DNA of 64,000 nt, taken from an uncultured Clostridia bacterium (GTDB taxonomy: Bacteria; Bacillota; Clostridia; Christensenellales; Aristaeellaceae). The notes under the pieces are model-generated. The model worked only from the letters and a program-made list of their open reading frames with translations. It did no database searches and was not told the origin of the DNA. A program made the position numbers and the translations under genes. Shown piece after piece: positions 7,448 to 16,397 of the stretch (the first letter of the stretch is position 1; each line of letters starts with the position of its first letter). Where the stretch lies: positions 1-64,000 of the forward strand of contig CAMKEI010000001.1 in NCBI GenBank assembly GCA_946411525.1. The letters are read 5' to 3'.

Positions 7448-9685
7448 GTGTTCTGTCAGGTGATCATCGACATCGTGCACGAGAACGTGGCAAGCCCTTT
7501 TACCTACCGGATTCCGGACGGCATGGAACTTGAGCCCGGGCAGCGGGTGGCGGTGCCCTTCGGGCGGCGCGAAAAGGAAGGGATCGTGCTGGGCCTGTCG
7601 GAGGACTGCGATCTGGACGAGGCGCGGGTAAAGGACGTGCTGCGTCCCCTGGAGGACTACGCGGCGGTCCCTGCCGAACTCATGGAGCTGGCCGGGCAGA
7701 TGGCGGAGGACGCGCACTGCCCGCTGGCGGAGACGCTGCGGCTGATGCTGCCGGCGCAGATGCGCGGCGGCAGGGTGCGCGTGAAGACGGAGCGGACGGC
7801 GCGGCTGGCCGTTCCGCCGGAGCAGGCGCTGGCGGCGGCGGACAGCGAAAAGCGAAGCCCGAAACGGGCGTCTCTGCTGCGGATCCTGGCCGACGGGGCG
7901 GTCCATCCGGTCAGGGAGCTCTCGGAAGAGGTAAAGGATCCGAACTGGGCGCTGAAGAAGCTCGCCGCGGACGGGATGATACTCCTCTCGGACGAGGAAT
8001 CCCTGCGGACACCCGGCGCCGTCTTCGCGCAGCCGGAAGACCCCGGGTTTACGCTGACGCCGGGACAGGAGGAAGCGCTGGACGAAATCCTGCCGTGCCT
8101 GAACGGCAGGGGCGGACGGTTCCTGCTGCACGGGGTGACCGGCAGCGGCAAGACGGAAGTGTTCATGGCCGCGGTGCGGAAGGTGCTCTCCATCGGGAAG
8201 AGCGCGGTGATCCTGGTGCCTGAGATTGCCCTGACCCCGCAGATGGTCGCCTGGTTCCGCGGCCGGTTCGGGCCCGTGGCCGCGGTGATCCATTCCCGGC
8301 TGAGCCCGGGGGAGCGGTTTGACGAATGGCGGCGGATCCGCCGCGGGGACGCCCGGGTGGTCATCGGCGCGCGGAGCGCGGTGTTTTCCCCGGTGCGGAA
8401 CCTCGGGCTGATTGTGGTCGACGAGGAACACGAGAGCACGTACCTGAGCGATCACCATCCCCGCTACGACGCGCGGGAAGTGGCGCTCCGCCGCTGCGGC
8501 AACGAGAACGCGACGCTGATCCTGGCCAGCGCCACGCCCAGCATCCTGAGCTTCGCGAAAGCGCGGCGCGGGGATTATATGCTGCTGGAGATGCCGCGGC
8601 GGGTACAGGACCGGCCGCTGCCGGAAGTCGAAATCGTCGACATGCGGGAAGAGCTGGAAAACGGCAACCGCACGGTGATCAGCGCGGCGCTGCGCAGGGC
8701 CCTCAGGGACTGCGCCTCCCGCGGGGAACAGGCGATGCTGCTGATGAACCGGCGCGGATACAACTCCTTCGTTTCCTGCCGGAGCTGCGGATACGTCGTG
8801 AAATGCCCGAACTGCGATATCAGCATGACCTATCACATGGTCAGCGAGGACGGTCTGCTGCGATGCCATTACTGCGGGCACGCCATGCAGCCGCCGGTTA
8901 CCTGCCCGGAATGCGGCGGCAGGTATATCCGCTATTTCGGGGCGGGCACCCAGAAGGTGGAGGAGGAAGTCCGCAGAATCCTGCCCGGCGTCACCACCGG
9001 CCGGATGGATTACGACACCACAGGCGGGAAGGACGGGCACGCGAAAATCCTGGAAGCCTTCCGGAGCGGCCGGACCCGGATCCTGATCGGCACCCAGATG
9101 ATCGCGAAGGGACTGGATTTCCCCCGGGTCACGCTGGTGGGTGTGATCGCGGCGGACATGACGCTGAACCTGCCGGATTACCGCAGCAGGGAAAGAACCT
9201 TCCAGCTGCTGACCCAGGTGGCCGGACGGGCCGGACGGGGTGAACAGCCGGGCAGGGTGATCATCCAGACGTACAAACCGGAGGATCCCGTGATCGGGTA
9301 CGCGGCGGCGCAGGATTACCGGTCCTTCTTTGAGGACGAGCTTCAGCGCCGGAGGCGGGGACTGTATCCGCCCTTTACGCTGCTGGCGAGGTTCCTGACC
9401 GAAAGCCCGAAGGAAGAGGCGGCCGCTGCGGCGGCGGACAGGCTGGAACGGGAGATCCGGGCGCTTGCCGAAGCGCATCCGGCCTGGAGCCGGAAGCTGC
9501 TGCTGATCTCGAACGACACGCCGGGCGTGAAAATGCTGCGGGGCAGAAGCCGGCGGCATGTGCTGATGAAGATCCTGGTGAGCCGGGAAGCGGACGAAAT
9601 GATTGCCGCGATGACGGAACTGGCGCGAGGAGAGTTCGAGGGAACGGAAGTGTGGTTCGAGGTCAATCCCACCACGATGATGTGA
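7448..9685 (+). CDS. priA: Primosomal protein N', replication restart helicase PriA
   Basis: This 745-residue superfamily 2 helicase reloads the replisome at repaired or stalled forks. The N-terminal DNA-binding region is followed by Walker A GVTGSGKTE (about residues 229-237), the Walker B block VVDEEHE, the zinc-binding cysteines (CRSCGYVVKCPNC, CHYCG, CPECGG), and helicase motifs GTQMIAKGLDFPRV and QVAGRAGR. I chose GTG 7448 over the in-frame ATG 7415. GAGGGAGGG at 7433-7441 is correctly spaced for 7448, the product then starts MFCQVIIDIV as in the family, and 7415 lies upstream of the predicted transcription start. It heads a run with def, fmt, rsmB and rlmN, as in B. subtilis. Confidence 0.96.
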   Translation: MFCQVIIDIVHENVASPFTYRIPDGMELEPGQRVAVPFGRREKEGIVLGLSEDCDLDEARVKDVLRPLEDYAAVPAELMELAGQMAEDAHCPLAETLRLMLPAQMRGGRVRVKTERTARLAVPPEQALAAADSEKRSPKRASLLRILADGAVHPVRELSEEVKDPNWALKKLAADGMILLSDEESLRTPGAVFAQPEDPGFTLTPGQEEALDEILPCLNGRGGRFLLHGVTGSGKTEVFMAAVRKVLSIGKSAVILVPEIALTPQMVAWFRGRFGPVAAVIHSRLSPGERFDEWRRIRRGDARVVIGARSAVFSPVRNLGLIVVDEEHESTYLSDHHPRYDAREVALRRCGNENATLILASATPSILSFAKARRGDYMLLEMPRRVQDRPLPEVEIVDMREELENGNRTVISAALRRALRDCASRGEQAMLLMNRRGYNSFVSCRSCGYVVKCPNCDISMTYHMVSEDGLLRCHYCGHAMQPPVTCPECGGRYIRYFGAGTQKVEEEVRRILPGVTTGRMDYDTTGGKDGHAKILEAFRSGRTRILIGTQMIAKGLDFPRVTLVGVIAADMTLNLPDYRSRERTFQLLTQVAGRAGRGEQPGRVIIQTYKPEDPVIGYAAAQDYRSFFEDELQRRRRGLYPPFTLLARFLTESPKEEAAAAAADRLEREIRALAEAHPAWSRKLLLISNDTPGVKMLRGRSRRHVLMKILVSREADEMIAAMTELARGEFEGTEVWFEVNPTTMM

Positions 9686-9690
9686 GCGTT

Positions 9691-9720
9691 AATTCAGAAT
9701 TCAGAATTCATCATTCAGAA
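9691..9720 (+). repeat. AATTCAGAAT-type intergenic repeat, copy 2
   Basis: AATTCAGAATTCAGAATTCA followed by TCATTCAGAA closely matches the copy at 2859-2894. Both sit in short AT-rich gaps just before a housekeeping gene. Confidence 0.7.
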
Positions 9721-9763
9721 AAGATGAGTTGTGAACTGCGGAGATAAGGAGAACGGAAAAGGA

Positions 9764-10264
9764 ATGGGTATTCGGAAAATCGTGATGCTGGGGGACGATA
9801 CGCTGCGGAAGCACTGCAAGCCCCAGGAAAAGTTCGACAAACGGCTCGCGACGCTGCTGAAGGACATGGCGGACACCATGTACAAGGCCGAGGGCGTCGG
9901 GCTGGCCGCGCCCCAGGTCGGGATCCTGAGGCGGGTCGCGGTGGTCGATATTACCGAAGACCACAGTGGCCTGCTGGAGCTGGTGAACCCGGAGATCACG
10001 GAACGGGAAGGCGAGCAGACCGGACGGGAAGGCTGCCTGAGCGTGCCCGGGCGCCAGGGCGTGGTCACCCGGCCAATGAAGGTGAAGGTCCGCTTCCAGG
10101 ACCGGAAAGGAGAATGGTTCGAGCTGGAGACCGAGGGATTCGAAGCCCGCGCGGTCTGCCATGAGTTGGACCATCTGGACGGGCAGCTGTACATCGACGT
10201 GATGGACCGGGAACTGACCGAGGAGGAAATCCTGGGACATATTCCGGAGGATGACCCGCAATGA
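9764..10264 (+). CDS. def: Peptide deformylase
   Basis: This 166-residue metalloenzyme removes the formyl group from nascent N-terminal formyl-methionine. All three motifs are present: GVGLAAPQVG, EGCLSVPG (metal cysteine) and HELDHLDG (two metal histidines and the catalytic Glu). The frame is open from GTG 9731, but ATG 9764 gives the usual MGIRKIVMLGDDTLRK beginning and has AAGGAG 12 bases upstream. The stop overlaps the fmt start as ATGA. Pairing with fmt, which adds the formyl group that Def removes, is a conserved operon. Confidence 0.96.
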   Translation: MGIRKIVMLGDDTLRKHCKPQEKFDKRLATLLKDMADTMYKAEGVGLAAPQVGILRRVAVVDITEDHSGLLELVNPEITEREGEQTGREGCLSVPGRQGVVTRPMKVKVRFQDRKGEWFELETEGFEARAVCHELDHLDGQLYIDVMDRELTEEEILGHIPEDDPQ

Positions 10265-11196
10265 GAATCGTGTTTATGGGAACCCCGGAGTTCGCCGTGC
10301 CGACGCTCAAGGCGCTGATCCGGGAAGGATATGAGATCGCGGGCGTGTTTACCCAGCCGGACCGGCCGAAGGGACGGGGGAACCGGCTGATGCCGAGCCC
10401 GGTCAAGACCGTCGCGCTGGAGGCGGGAATCCCCGTGTTCCAGCCGGAGAAAATCCGGCGGGACGGCGTGGAGGACCTGAGGAACCTGAAGCCGGACCTG
10501 TGCGTCACCGCCGCGTTCGGACAGATCCTGAGCCGGGAGATCCTGGACATTCCTCCGCTGGGCAACATCAATGTACACGCGTCGCTGCTGCCGAAGCACC
10601 GGGGCGCAGCGCCCATCGCCTACGCGGTCATGGGCGGGGACCGGACGGCCGGCGTGACGACGATGTTCATGGACGCCGGGATCGACACCGGCGACATCCT
10701 GCTGCAGGAATCCACAGAGATAGGCGAAAGCGAGACCTGCGGGGAACTGACGGAGCGCCTGAGCGTGATCGGCGCGGAACTGCTGATCCGGACGCTCCGC
10801 GCGCTGGAGGCGGGCTCCCTGAAGCGCGTTCCGCAGAATGAGGAAGAAATGACCTACGACCCGATGCTGAGCAAGGGCATGGGCGTCGCCGACTTTACGG
10901 CGGACGCGGACGCCGTGCGCGGGCTGATCAACGGGCTGAACCCCTGGCCCTGCGTGTCGGTGCCGGTCGGCGGGGAACGGATGAAGCTGCTGCGGGCGGT
11001 TCGGACGGACGACAGCGGTGAAGCCGGCACCGTGATCGCCGCCGATCCGAAAAAAGGCCTGGTCGTCGCCTGCGGAAGGGGCGCGGTGAAGATCCTGGAG
11101 ATCCAGGCGCCGGGCGGAAAACGGATGCGGCCGGAGGATTACCTGAGAGGGCATGACATTCCGGCCAGTATCGACCTGAAAGAGGACAGGACATGA
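10261..11196 (+). CDS. fmt: Methionyl-tRNA formyltransferase
   Basis: This 311-residue enzyme formylates initiator Met-tRNA using 10-formyl-tetrahydrofolate. It shows MGTPEFAVPTLKAL at the N-terminus, the catalytic block NINVHASLLPKHRGAAPI (Asn, His), and the downstream GVTTMFMDAGIDTGDIL with the conserved Asp. The C-terminal tRNA-binding barrel contains NPWPCVSV. The length matches the family. It is coupled to def by a 4-base overlap and to rsmB by another ATGA overlap. Confidence 0.97.
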   Translation: MRIVFMGTPEFAVPTLKALIREGYEIAGVFTQPDRPKGRGNRLMPSPVKTVALEAGIPVFQPEKIRRDGVEDLRNLKPDLCVTAAFGQILSREILDIPPLGNINVHASLLPKHRGAAPIAYAVMGGDRTAGVTTMFMDAGIDTGDILLQESTEIGESETCGELTERLSVIGAELLIRTLRALEAGSLKRVPQNEEEMTYDPMLSKGMGVADFTADADAVRGLINGLNPWPCVSVPVGGERMKLLRAVRTDDSGEAGTVIAADPKKGLVVACGRGAVKILEIQAPGGKRMRPEDYLRGHDIPASIDLKEDRT

Positions 11197-12548
11197 AGGA
11201 ACAGAACTCCATGGAAGGGCTCGCCACCCGCCGGACCGCGCTGAAAGTGATCCGCCAGGCGACGGAGGAAGACGCCTACGCCTCGCTGGCGCTGGACGCG
11301 GCGCTGAGGAATTGCGGGCTGAGCGGCGCGGACCGCCGGCTGGTTTCCCGGCTGGTCTACGACACGCTGGATCACCTGATCTGGCTGGACTGGGCGCTCG
11401 CCCACGTCATGGCGAAGCCGGATACGGACATCAAACTGAAAAACATCCTGCGCCTGGGTGCCTGCCAGATTCTGCTGGAGGACCGCATCCCGGAAAGCGC
11501 GGCCACCAATCTCTGCGTGCAGCTTTGCGTGGAAAACGGCATGCAGGGCCTGAAGGGCGTGTGCAACGGGATTCTCCGGAACCTGATCCGGAAAAAGGAC
11601 GAACTGGTCATTCAGGACGGCGGTGAAGAACCGGAAAAAGCGGCGGCCCTGCGGTACAGCGTTCCGGAATGGCTGTACCGGAAACTGCGGGAGGATTACG
11701 GCGATGAGGCCGGCGCGATCCTCGCTTTCCGGAATCCGGACGAGGGATGGACGCTGCGGCCGAACCTGACGAAGATCGATGACGCGGGGTTCGAGCAGCT
11801 GCTGGGCAAAAAGGTCTGGAAGAGGGAAAAAACTGTGATCCCGCACGCCTGGAAGATCACCGGCGCGATGGATATCGCCCGGGACGCCGATTACCTGGCC
11901 GGCAATTTTTCAATCCAGAGCGGCGGCAGCATGATCGCCTGCCTCGCGGCGGGCGTAAAGCGCGGGCAGCAAGTGCTGGACTGCTGCGCGGCGCCGGGCG
12001 GAAAGACCTGCTATCTGGCGGAGCTCATGGGCGGAACCGGCCGCGTGCAGGCATGGGATATCCATGAGCACCGGGTTGCATTGATAGAGGCGCAGGCGCG
12101 GCGTCTGGGACTCGAGAACATCCGGCCCATGGTCCGGGACGCCGGAAAGAAGCGGGAGGAACTGACCGGAACGATGGACGCCGTGCTGCTGGATGCGCCC
12201 TGCTCCGGACTGGGCTTCCTGGCCCAGAAACCCGATCTCAAGCTGCGGGTGACCGAAGATAGCGTCCGGGAACTGACGGAAATGCAGGAGAAGCTGCTGG
12301 AGTCGGTCTGCGGATACGTTAAACCCGGCGGCGTGCTGGTGTACTCCACCTGCTCTATTCTCAAGGATGAGAACGAGCAGCAGGCGGAGCGGTTCCTGGA
12401 GAGGCATCCGGAGTTTGCGGAGGAAGCGCTGCCGGAAAGCGTCCCCGCCCGGTACCGGGATCGTCAGGCGCGGGGCCTGCAGCTGCTGGAGTACCGGGAC
12501 GGCCTGGAAGGATTCTATGTGATCAGGATGAGGAAGAATTATGACTGA
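11193..12548 (+). CDS. rsmB: 16S rRNA (cytosine-967-C5) methyltransferase RsmB
   Basis: This 451-residue protein has an N-terminal NusB-like RNA-binding domain (residues 10-140, with LSGADRRLVSRLVYDTL) and a C-terminal SAM methyltransferase domain. Motifs seen are CCAAPGGKTCYLAEL (SAM site), DAPCSGLGFLAQKPD, and YSTCSI, which carries the nucleophilic cysteine. The start overlaps the fmt stop, and the stop overlaps the rlmN start by 8 bases. The order fmt-rsmB-rlmN followed by a phosphatase and kinase is the Firmicutes arrangement. Confidence 0.95.
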   Translation: MKEQNSMEGLATRRTALKVIRQATEEDAYASLALDAALRNCGLSGADRRLVSRLVYDTLDHLIWLDWALAHVMAKPDTDIKLKNILRLGACQILLEDRIPESAATNLCVQLCVENGMQGLKGVCNGILRNLIRKKDELVIQDGGEEPEKAAALRYSVPEWLYRKLREDYGDEAGAILAFRNPDEGWTLRPNLTKIDDAGFEQLLGKKVWKREKTVIPHAWKITGAMDIARDADYLAGNFSIQSGGSMIACLAAGVKRGQQVLDCCAAPGGKTCYLAELMGGTGRVQAWDIHEHRVALIEAQARRLGLENIRPMVRDAGKKREELTGTMDAVLLDAPCSGLGFLAQKPDLKLRVTEDSVRELTEMQEKLLESVCGYVKPGGVLVYSTCSILKDENEQQAERFLERHPEFAEEALPESVPARYRDRQARGLQLLEYRDGLEGFYVIRMRKNYD

Positions 12549-13584
12549 ACTGACCAGCATGACCTGCCGGGAGCTGACGGACTGGATGAAGGAGCAGGGG
12601 TATCCGGCTTTCCGGGGGAAGCAGGTCTTCCGCTGGATCCACCGGGGGGCGGACTTCGGCGAGATGACGAACCTCTCCAAAGACCTGCGGGAGGAGCTGG
12701 TGGGAAAGGCCGTCGCCCAGCCCGTGAGAATCCGCCTGGAGCGGAAAAGCCCGGCGGACGGAACCGTCAAGTTCCTGTACGAGCTGAAGGACGGGAACTG
12801 CGTCGAAGGCGTGCTGATGCGCTACAAGTACGGCGTGAGCCTGTGCATCTCCACCCAGGTGGGCTGCCGGATGGGCTGCCGATTCTGCGCCTCTACGCTG
12901 GAGGGACGGGTGCGGGACCTGACCGCCGGCGAGATGCTCGGCGAGATCCTGTGCGCGAACCGATATCTGGCGCCGGAAGGGGAAAAGGTCAGCCATGTTG
13001 TGTTGATGGGCAGTGGGGAACCGCTGGACAACTATGAGAACGTGATCCGCTTCCTGCGCCTGCTGCGGGAGGAGGAAGGCGTCCGGCTGAGCCTCCGGAA
13101 CGTTTCGTTGTCCACCTGCGGCATCGTGCCGAAGATGTACGCGCTGGCGGAGGAAAACCTGCCCGTCACCCTGTGCGTGTCGCTGCACGCGCCGAACGAC
13201 GAGATCCGCCGGCAGACCATGCCGGTGGCGAACACCTGGTCCATCGACGAGATCCTGGAGGCGTGCCGCAACTATATCCGGAAAACCGGGCGGAGAGTGA
13301 TCTTCGAGTACGCCCTGTCCGACGGGGTGAACGCCGGGGAGGAGCAGGCGAAGGAACTGGCGGAAAAGCTCCGCGGCATGCAGTGCCACGTCAACCTGAT
13401 TCCCCTGAACACCGTGGCGGAGCGGGACATGAATAGCGTATCGGAGGAAAACGTGCGGCGTTTTCTGAAGGTCCTGGAGGGCCGGCATATTTCCGCCACT
13501 CGAAGGCGGGAAATGGGAGACGACATCGAAGGCGCCTGCGGCCAGCTGCGCAGGAAGACGATAAACAGCTCAGAGGGAGAATAG
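12541..13584 (+). CDS. rlmN: Dual-specificity rRNA/tRNA adenine-C2 methyltransferase RlmN
   Basis: This 347-residue radical SAM enzyme methylates C2 of A2503 in 23S rRNA and A37 of some tRNAs. The N-terminal accessory domain carries FRGKQVFRWIHRG. The radical SAM cluster motif is CRMGCRFC, and the downstream VVLMGSGEPLDNYENV and SLHAPNDEIR are typical. The C-terminal part ends just past GDDIEGACGQLR with its conserved cysteine. Loss of rlmN can alter sensitivity to ribosome-targeting drugs in other species. It is coupled to rsmB by overlap. Confidence 0.96.
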   Translation: MTELTSMTCRELTDWMKEQGYPAFRGKQVFRWIHRGADFGEMTNLSKDLREELVGKAVAQPVRIRLERKSPADGTVKFLYELKDGNCVEGVLMRYKYGVSLCISTQVGCRMGCRFCASTLEGRVRDLTAGEMLGEILCANRYLAPEGEKVSHVVLMGSGEPLDNYENVIRFLRLLREEEGVRLSLRNVSLSTCGIVPKMYALAEENLPVTLCVSLHAPNDEIRRQTMPVANTWSIDEILEACRNYIRKTGRRVIFEYALSDGVNAGEEQAKELAEKLRGMQCHVNLIPLNTVAERDMNSVSEENVRRFLKVLEGRHISATRRREMGDDIEGACGQLRRKTINSSEGE

Positions 13585-13590
13585 GAACAG

Positions 13591-14508
13591 ATGCGGAAGT
13601 TTAACCTGAAAGGGACCGTCGTGGAGCGGATGAAAGGCATACAGCGGCAGGAGCCGAAGTCGGAGGAACCGGCCGGGAAGCCGGAGGCCCCCGAAGTGAA
13701 GCCTGTGTTTTCCGAAACGCAGGGCGTGCTGTCCTGCGCCTGGCGGACGGACGTGGGCCGGCTGCGGAGGAACAACCAGGACGCCGTCATTCTCGGAAAC
13801 GGGCTTGCCGGCGTGGCCGACGGCATGGGCGGGCATAACGGCGGAGAGATCGCTTCCGCTGGCCTGCGGGACGGCCTGCTTCGGGAGACCGCCGGCCTGC
13901 AGCCCGACAGCGGGAAACTGCAGGAAGCCGTCAACACCGTGAACCTCGAACTGTGGAAACAGCAGGAGGAGGACCTGTCCCTGGCCGGGATGGGCACGAC
14001 GCTGACCGTCATCTGGCCCGCTGAAAAGGAAATGGTCATCGGCCAGGTGGGCGACAGCCGCGCCTATCTGCTGCGGAATGGCGAAGTGACCCAGGTAACC
14101 CAGGACCACAGCATGGTCGCGGACATGGTGCGCAAGGGCGTGCTGACGGAGGAACAGGCGGCCTGCCACCCGATGAGGAACTACATCACGCGCGCCGTGG
14201 GCACGGAAGAGAGCGTTACGGTGGATATGACCATGTACGAAAGGAAACAGGGCGACCGCTGGCTGATCTGCTCGGACGGCCTGTACGGCATGATTCCCGG
14301 CGGCGAACTGCGCCGGCTCATGGCGGTTCCGGATCTGGAGGAAGCCGCGGACCTGCTGCTGAGGGCAGCCCTTGAAGGCGGCGGAAAAGACAATATTTCT
14401 CTGGTACTGCTGCAGGACGACACCGTTTTCCCTGAGGAGGAAACGGTCCCTGAGAGCGAAGATCGCCCCGCCGGCGATGAAACCTCCGGGGAGGTGACCG
14501 TGCCGTGA
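13591..14508 (+). CDS. PP2C-family serine/threonine phosphatase (Stp/PrpC)
   Basis: This 305-residue metal-dependent phosphatase reverses phosphorylation by the kinase encoded next. PP2C motifs occur in order: TDVGRLRRNNQD, VADGMGGHNGGE, GMGTTLTV, GQVGDSRAYLL, QDHS, WLICSDGLYGM and GGKDNISLVLL. The Asp residues in the second, sixth and seventh motifs bind metal. Unlike most Stp proteins, which begin right at the TDVG motif, it has about 50 extra N-terminal residues that are charged and Pro/Glu-rich. The stop overlaps the kinase GTG start (GTGA), indicating translational coupling. Confidence 0.94.
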   Translation: MRKFNLKGTVVERMKGIQRQEPKSEEPAGKPEAPEVKPVFSETQGVLSCAWRTDVGRLRRNNQDAVILGNGLAGVADGMGGHNGGEIASAGLRDGLLRETAGLQPDSGKLQEAVNTVNLELWKQQEEDLSLAGMGTTLTVIWPAEKEMVIGQVGDSRAYLLRNGEVTQVTQDHSMVADMVRKGVLTEEQAACHPMRNYITRAVGTEESVTVDMTMYERKQGDRWLICSDGLYGMIPGGELRRLMAVPDLEEAADLLLRAALEGGGKDNISLVLLQDDTVFPEEETVPESEDRPAGDETSGEVTVP

Positions 14509-16397
14509 AGGAAAAAATCCTTGCGAACCGTTACCGCCTGACGGAACAGATCGGCATGGGCGGCATGGCGATCGTTTACCGGGCGATCGACCTCAGGACG
14601 GGGCACAATGTGGCCGTCAAGGTGCTGCGGCCCGAATACAACGAGGACAGCGAGTTTATCAGCCGTTTCCAGCGCGAGGCGGAAGCGGCCAGCAAAATGA
14701 CCCACCACAACATCGTCAACCTGCTGGACGTGGGCATGGATGGTGAAAACCGCTACCTGGTCATGGAGTATGTGCAGGGCAAGACCCTGAAGACCGTGAT
14801 CCAGGAGCGCGGAAAGCTCAGCCCGGCGCTGGCCGGGCAGATCACGATCCGGATTCTGAGCGCGCTGGAGCACGCCCACCGGAACGGCATCGTGCACCGG
14901 GACATCAAACCGCAGAACATCCTCGTTCACGCGGACGGGCATATTAAGGTCGCCGACTTCGGCATCGCGCGCATCGCCAACAGTTCCACCCTGACGAAGG
15001 GCGACAACGTCATGGGCTCCGTGCACTATTTCTCGCCGGAGCAGGCGAAGGGCGAGGGCGCCAACGCCAGCAGCGACCTGTACTCCACGGGCGTGGTGCT
15101 CTATGAAATGCTGACTGGTCGGGTGCCCTACGACGGGGACAATCCGGTGGCCGTGGCTATGCAGCACCTGCACGCGACCCCGGTCCCGATCCAGAACCTG
15201 GCACCCGACGTGCCGCCGGCGCTGGTGCGCGTCTGCATGAAAGCCATGGAAAAGAACCCGGCCATGCGGTATCAGTCGGCCAGAGATATGGCCGCGGACA
15301 TCCGTGCCGCGCTGGAGAACAGGCCGGAACGGCCGGTCTATCCCGAGAAGGAACTGGAAGTCCAGCAGCCCAAACCCCAGATGATACGGGAAGAGAACGC
15401 GAAACTGCAGAACACGGATACCGGAAAGAACCGGACGGAAGCGGCCCGCCGCAGAAGGATCCGGACGATCATCCTGACGACCGGCCTCGGCCTGGTCCTC
15501 GCCGTGGGCCTGTTCTTCGGCATCCGGGCGATTTTCGACCGGGTGGTGACCACGGCGACGGTGCCGAATGTGATCGGCCTGGACGTGAAGGACGCGGAGG
15601 ACCTGCTGTCCCGGGAAGGCCTCAAGTTCGAGGAGATGTATTACAGCAACGAGAACGTCAAGGTGAACACCGTGTTCATGCAGGCGCCGGAGGAAAACGA
15701 GATCAAGCGGATCGGTGATACGGTGATGCTGTCCGTGTCCAGCGGGCCTTCCCAGCTGACCATGCCGTACGTGATCGGCATGAACGCGGAGGACGCCACA
15801 GCGCTGCTGCAGAGCTACGGGTTCACCCTGACCCGCGACCGCGTGATCAGCGGAGAGTATACGATCGACACGGTCGTTTCGCAGCTCCCCGCGGCCAATG
15901 AAAAGGTCAGCAAGGACACGGCGGTCAATATTTCGATCAGCGGCGGCAAGACGACGGTGCCGGTGCTGAAGGACCTGACGCTGGCGGAAGCGGAGGAACT
16001 GCTGAAGCAGTACTCCCTGAAGATCAGCCCCGTCCTGTCATATGTGGACACCCGCAACGCGAAGGAACACGGCAAAATCACCGGGCAGTCGCCGGCCGAG
16101 AACCTGGACGTGATGCTGGAGTCCGAAGTCAGCCTCAGTATCTACCGCTATCCCACCGACCGGGCGGATTACTCCTTTGACGTCATCCTAAACCGGTCGG
16201 AACAGGATATCAGCCTGAGAATTACGCTGCAGGCAGCGGAATCCGAAGTGGAAATCGAAAGCTATACCCACACCTATCCGCCGGATATGGACCGGAAACA
16301 GCCTGTAACGATCAACCTGCCGGACACCCGGGTCTATACCTGCAGGGTATACCAGAACGGCGAAGCCGGGGAACCATTCACCATCGGCGAAGAATGA
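14505..16397 (+). CDS. PASTA-domain serine/threonine kinase (PrkC/PknB type)
   Basis: This 630-residue transmembrane kinase senses cell-wall fragments and controls growth, wall synthesis and spore germination in related bacteria. The kinase domain (residues about 8-270) has the glycine loop IGMGGMAIVYRA, the VAVKVLR lysine, HRDIKPQN, VADFGIARI and GSVHYFSPEQAKG. A basic juxtamembrane segment and one transmembrane helix (about 320-342) follow, then three extracellular PASTA repeats (beginning ATVPNVIGL, TMPYVIGM, TTVPVLKDL) and a C-terminal beta-rich tail. GTG 14505 is the start, overlapping the phosphatase stop. Confidence 0.95.
   Translation: MKEKILANRYRLTEQIGMGGMAIVYRAIDLRTGHNVAVKVLRPEYNEDSEFISRFQREAEAASKMTHHNIVNLLDVGMDGENRYLVMEYVQGKTLKTVIQERGKLSPALAGQITIRILSALEHAHRNGIVHRDIKPQNILVHADGHIKVADFGIARIANSSTLTKGDNVMGSVHYFSPEQAKGEGANASSDLYSTGVVLYEMLTGRVPYDGDNPVAVAMQHLHATPVPIQNLAPDVPPALVRVCMKAMEKNPAMRYQSARDMAADIRAALENRPERPVYPEKELEVQQPKPQMIREENAKLQNTDTGKNRTEAARRRRIRTIILTTGLGLVLAVGLFFGIRAIFDRVVTTATVPNVIGLDVKDAEDLLSREGLKFEEMYYSNENVKVNTVFMQAPEENEIKRIGDTVMLSVSSGPSQLTMPYVIGMNAEDATALLQSYGFTLTRDRVISGEYTIDTVVSQLPAANEKVSKDTAVNISISGGKTTVPVLKDLTLAEAEELLKQYSLKISPVLSYVDTRNAKEHGKITGQSPAENLDVMLESEVSLSIYRYPTDRADYSFDVILNRSEQDISLRITLQAAESEVEIESYTHTYPPDMDRKQPVTINLPDTRVYTCRVYQNGEAGEPFTIGEE

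Noticed and set aside
7352..9559. 735-codon open frame on the minus strand opposite priA
   Set aside because: Antisense shadow of PriA; Arg/Pro/His/Gln-rich composition and no ribosome-binding site or domain.
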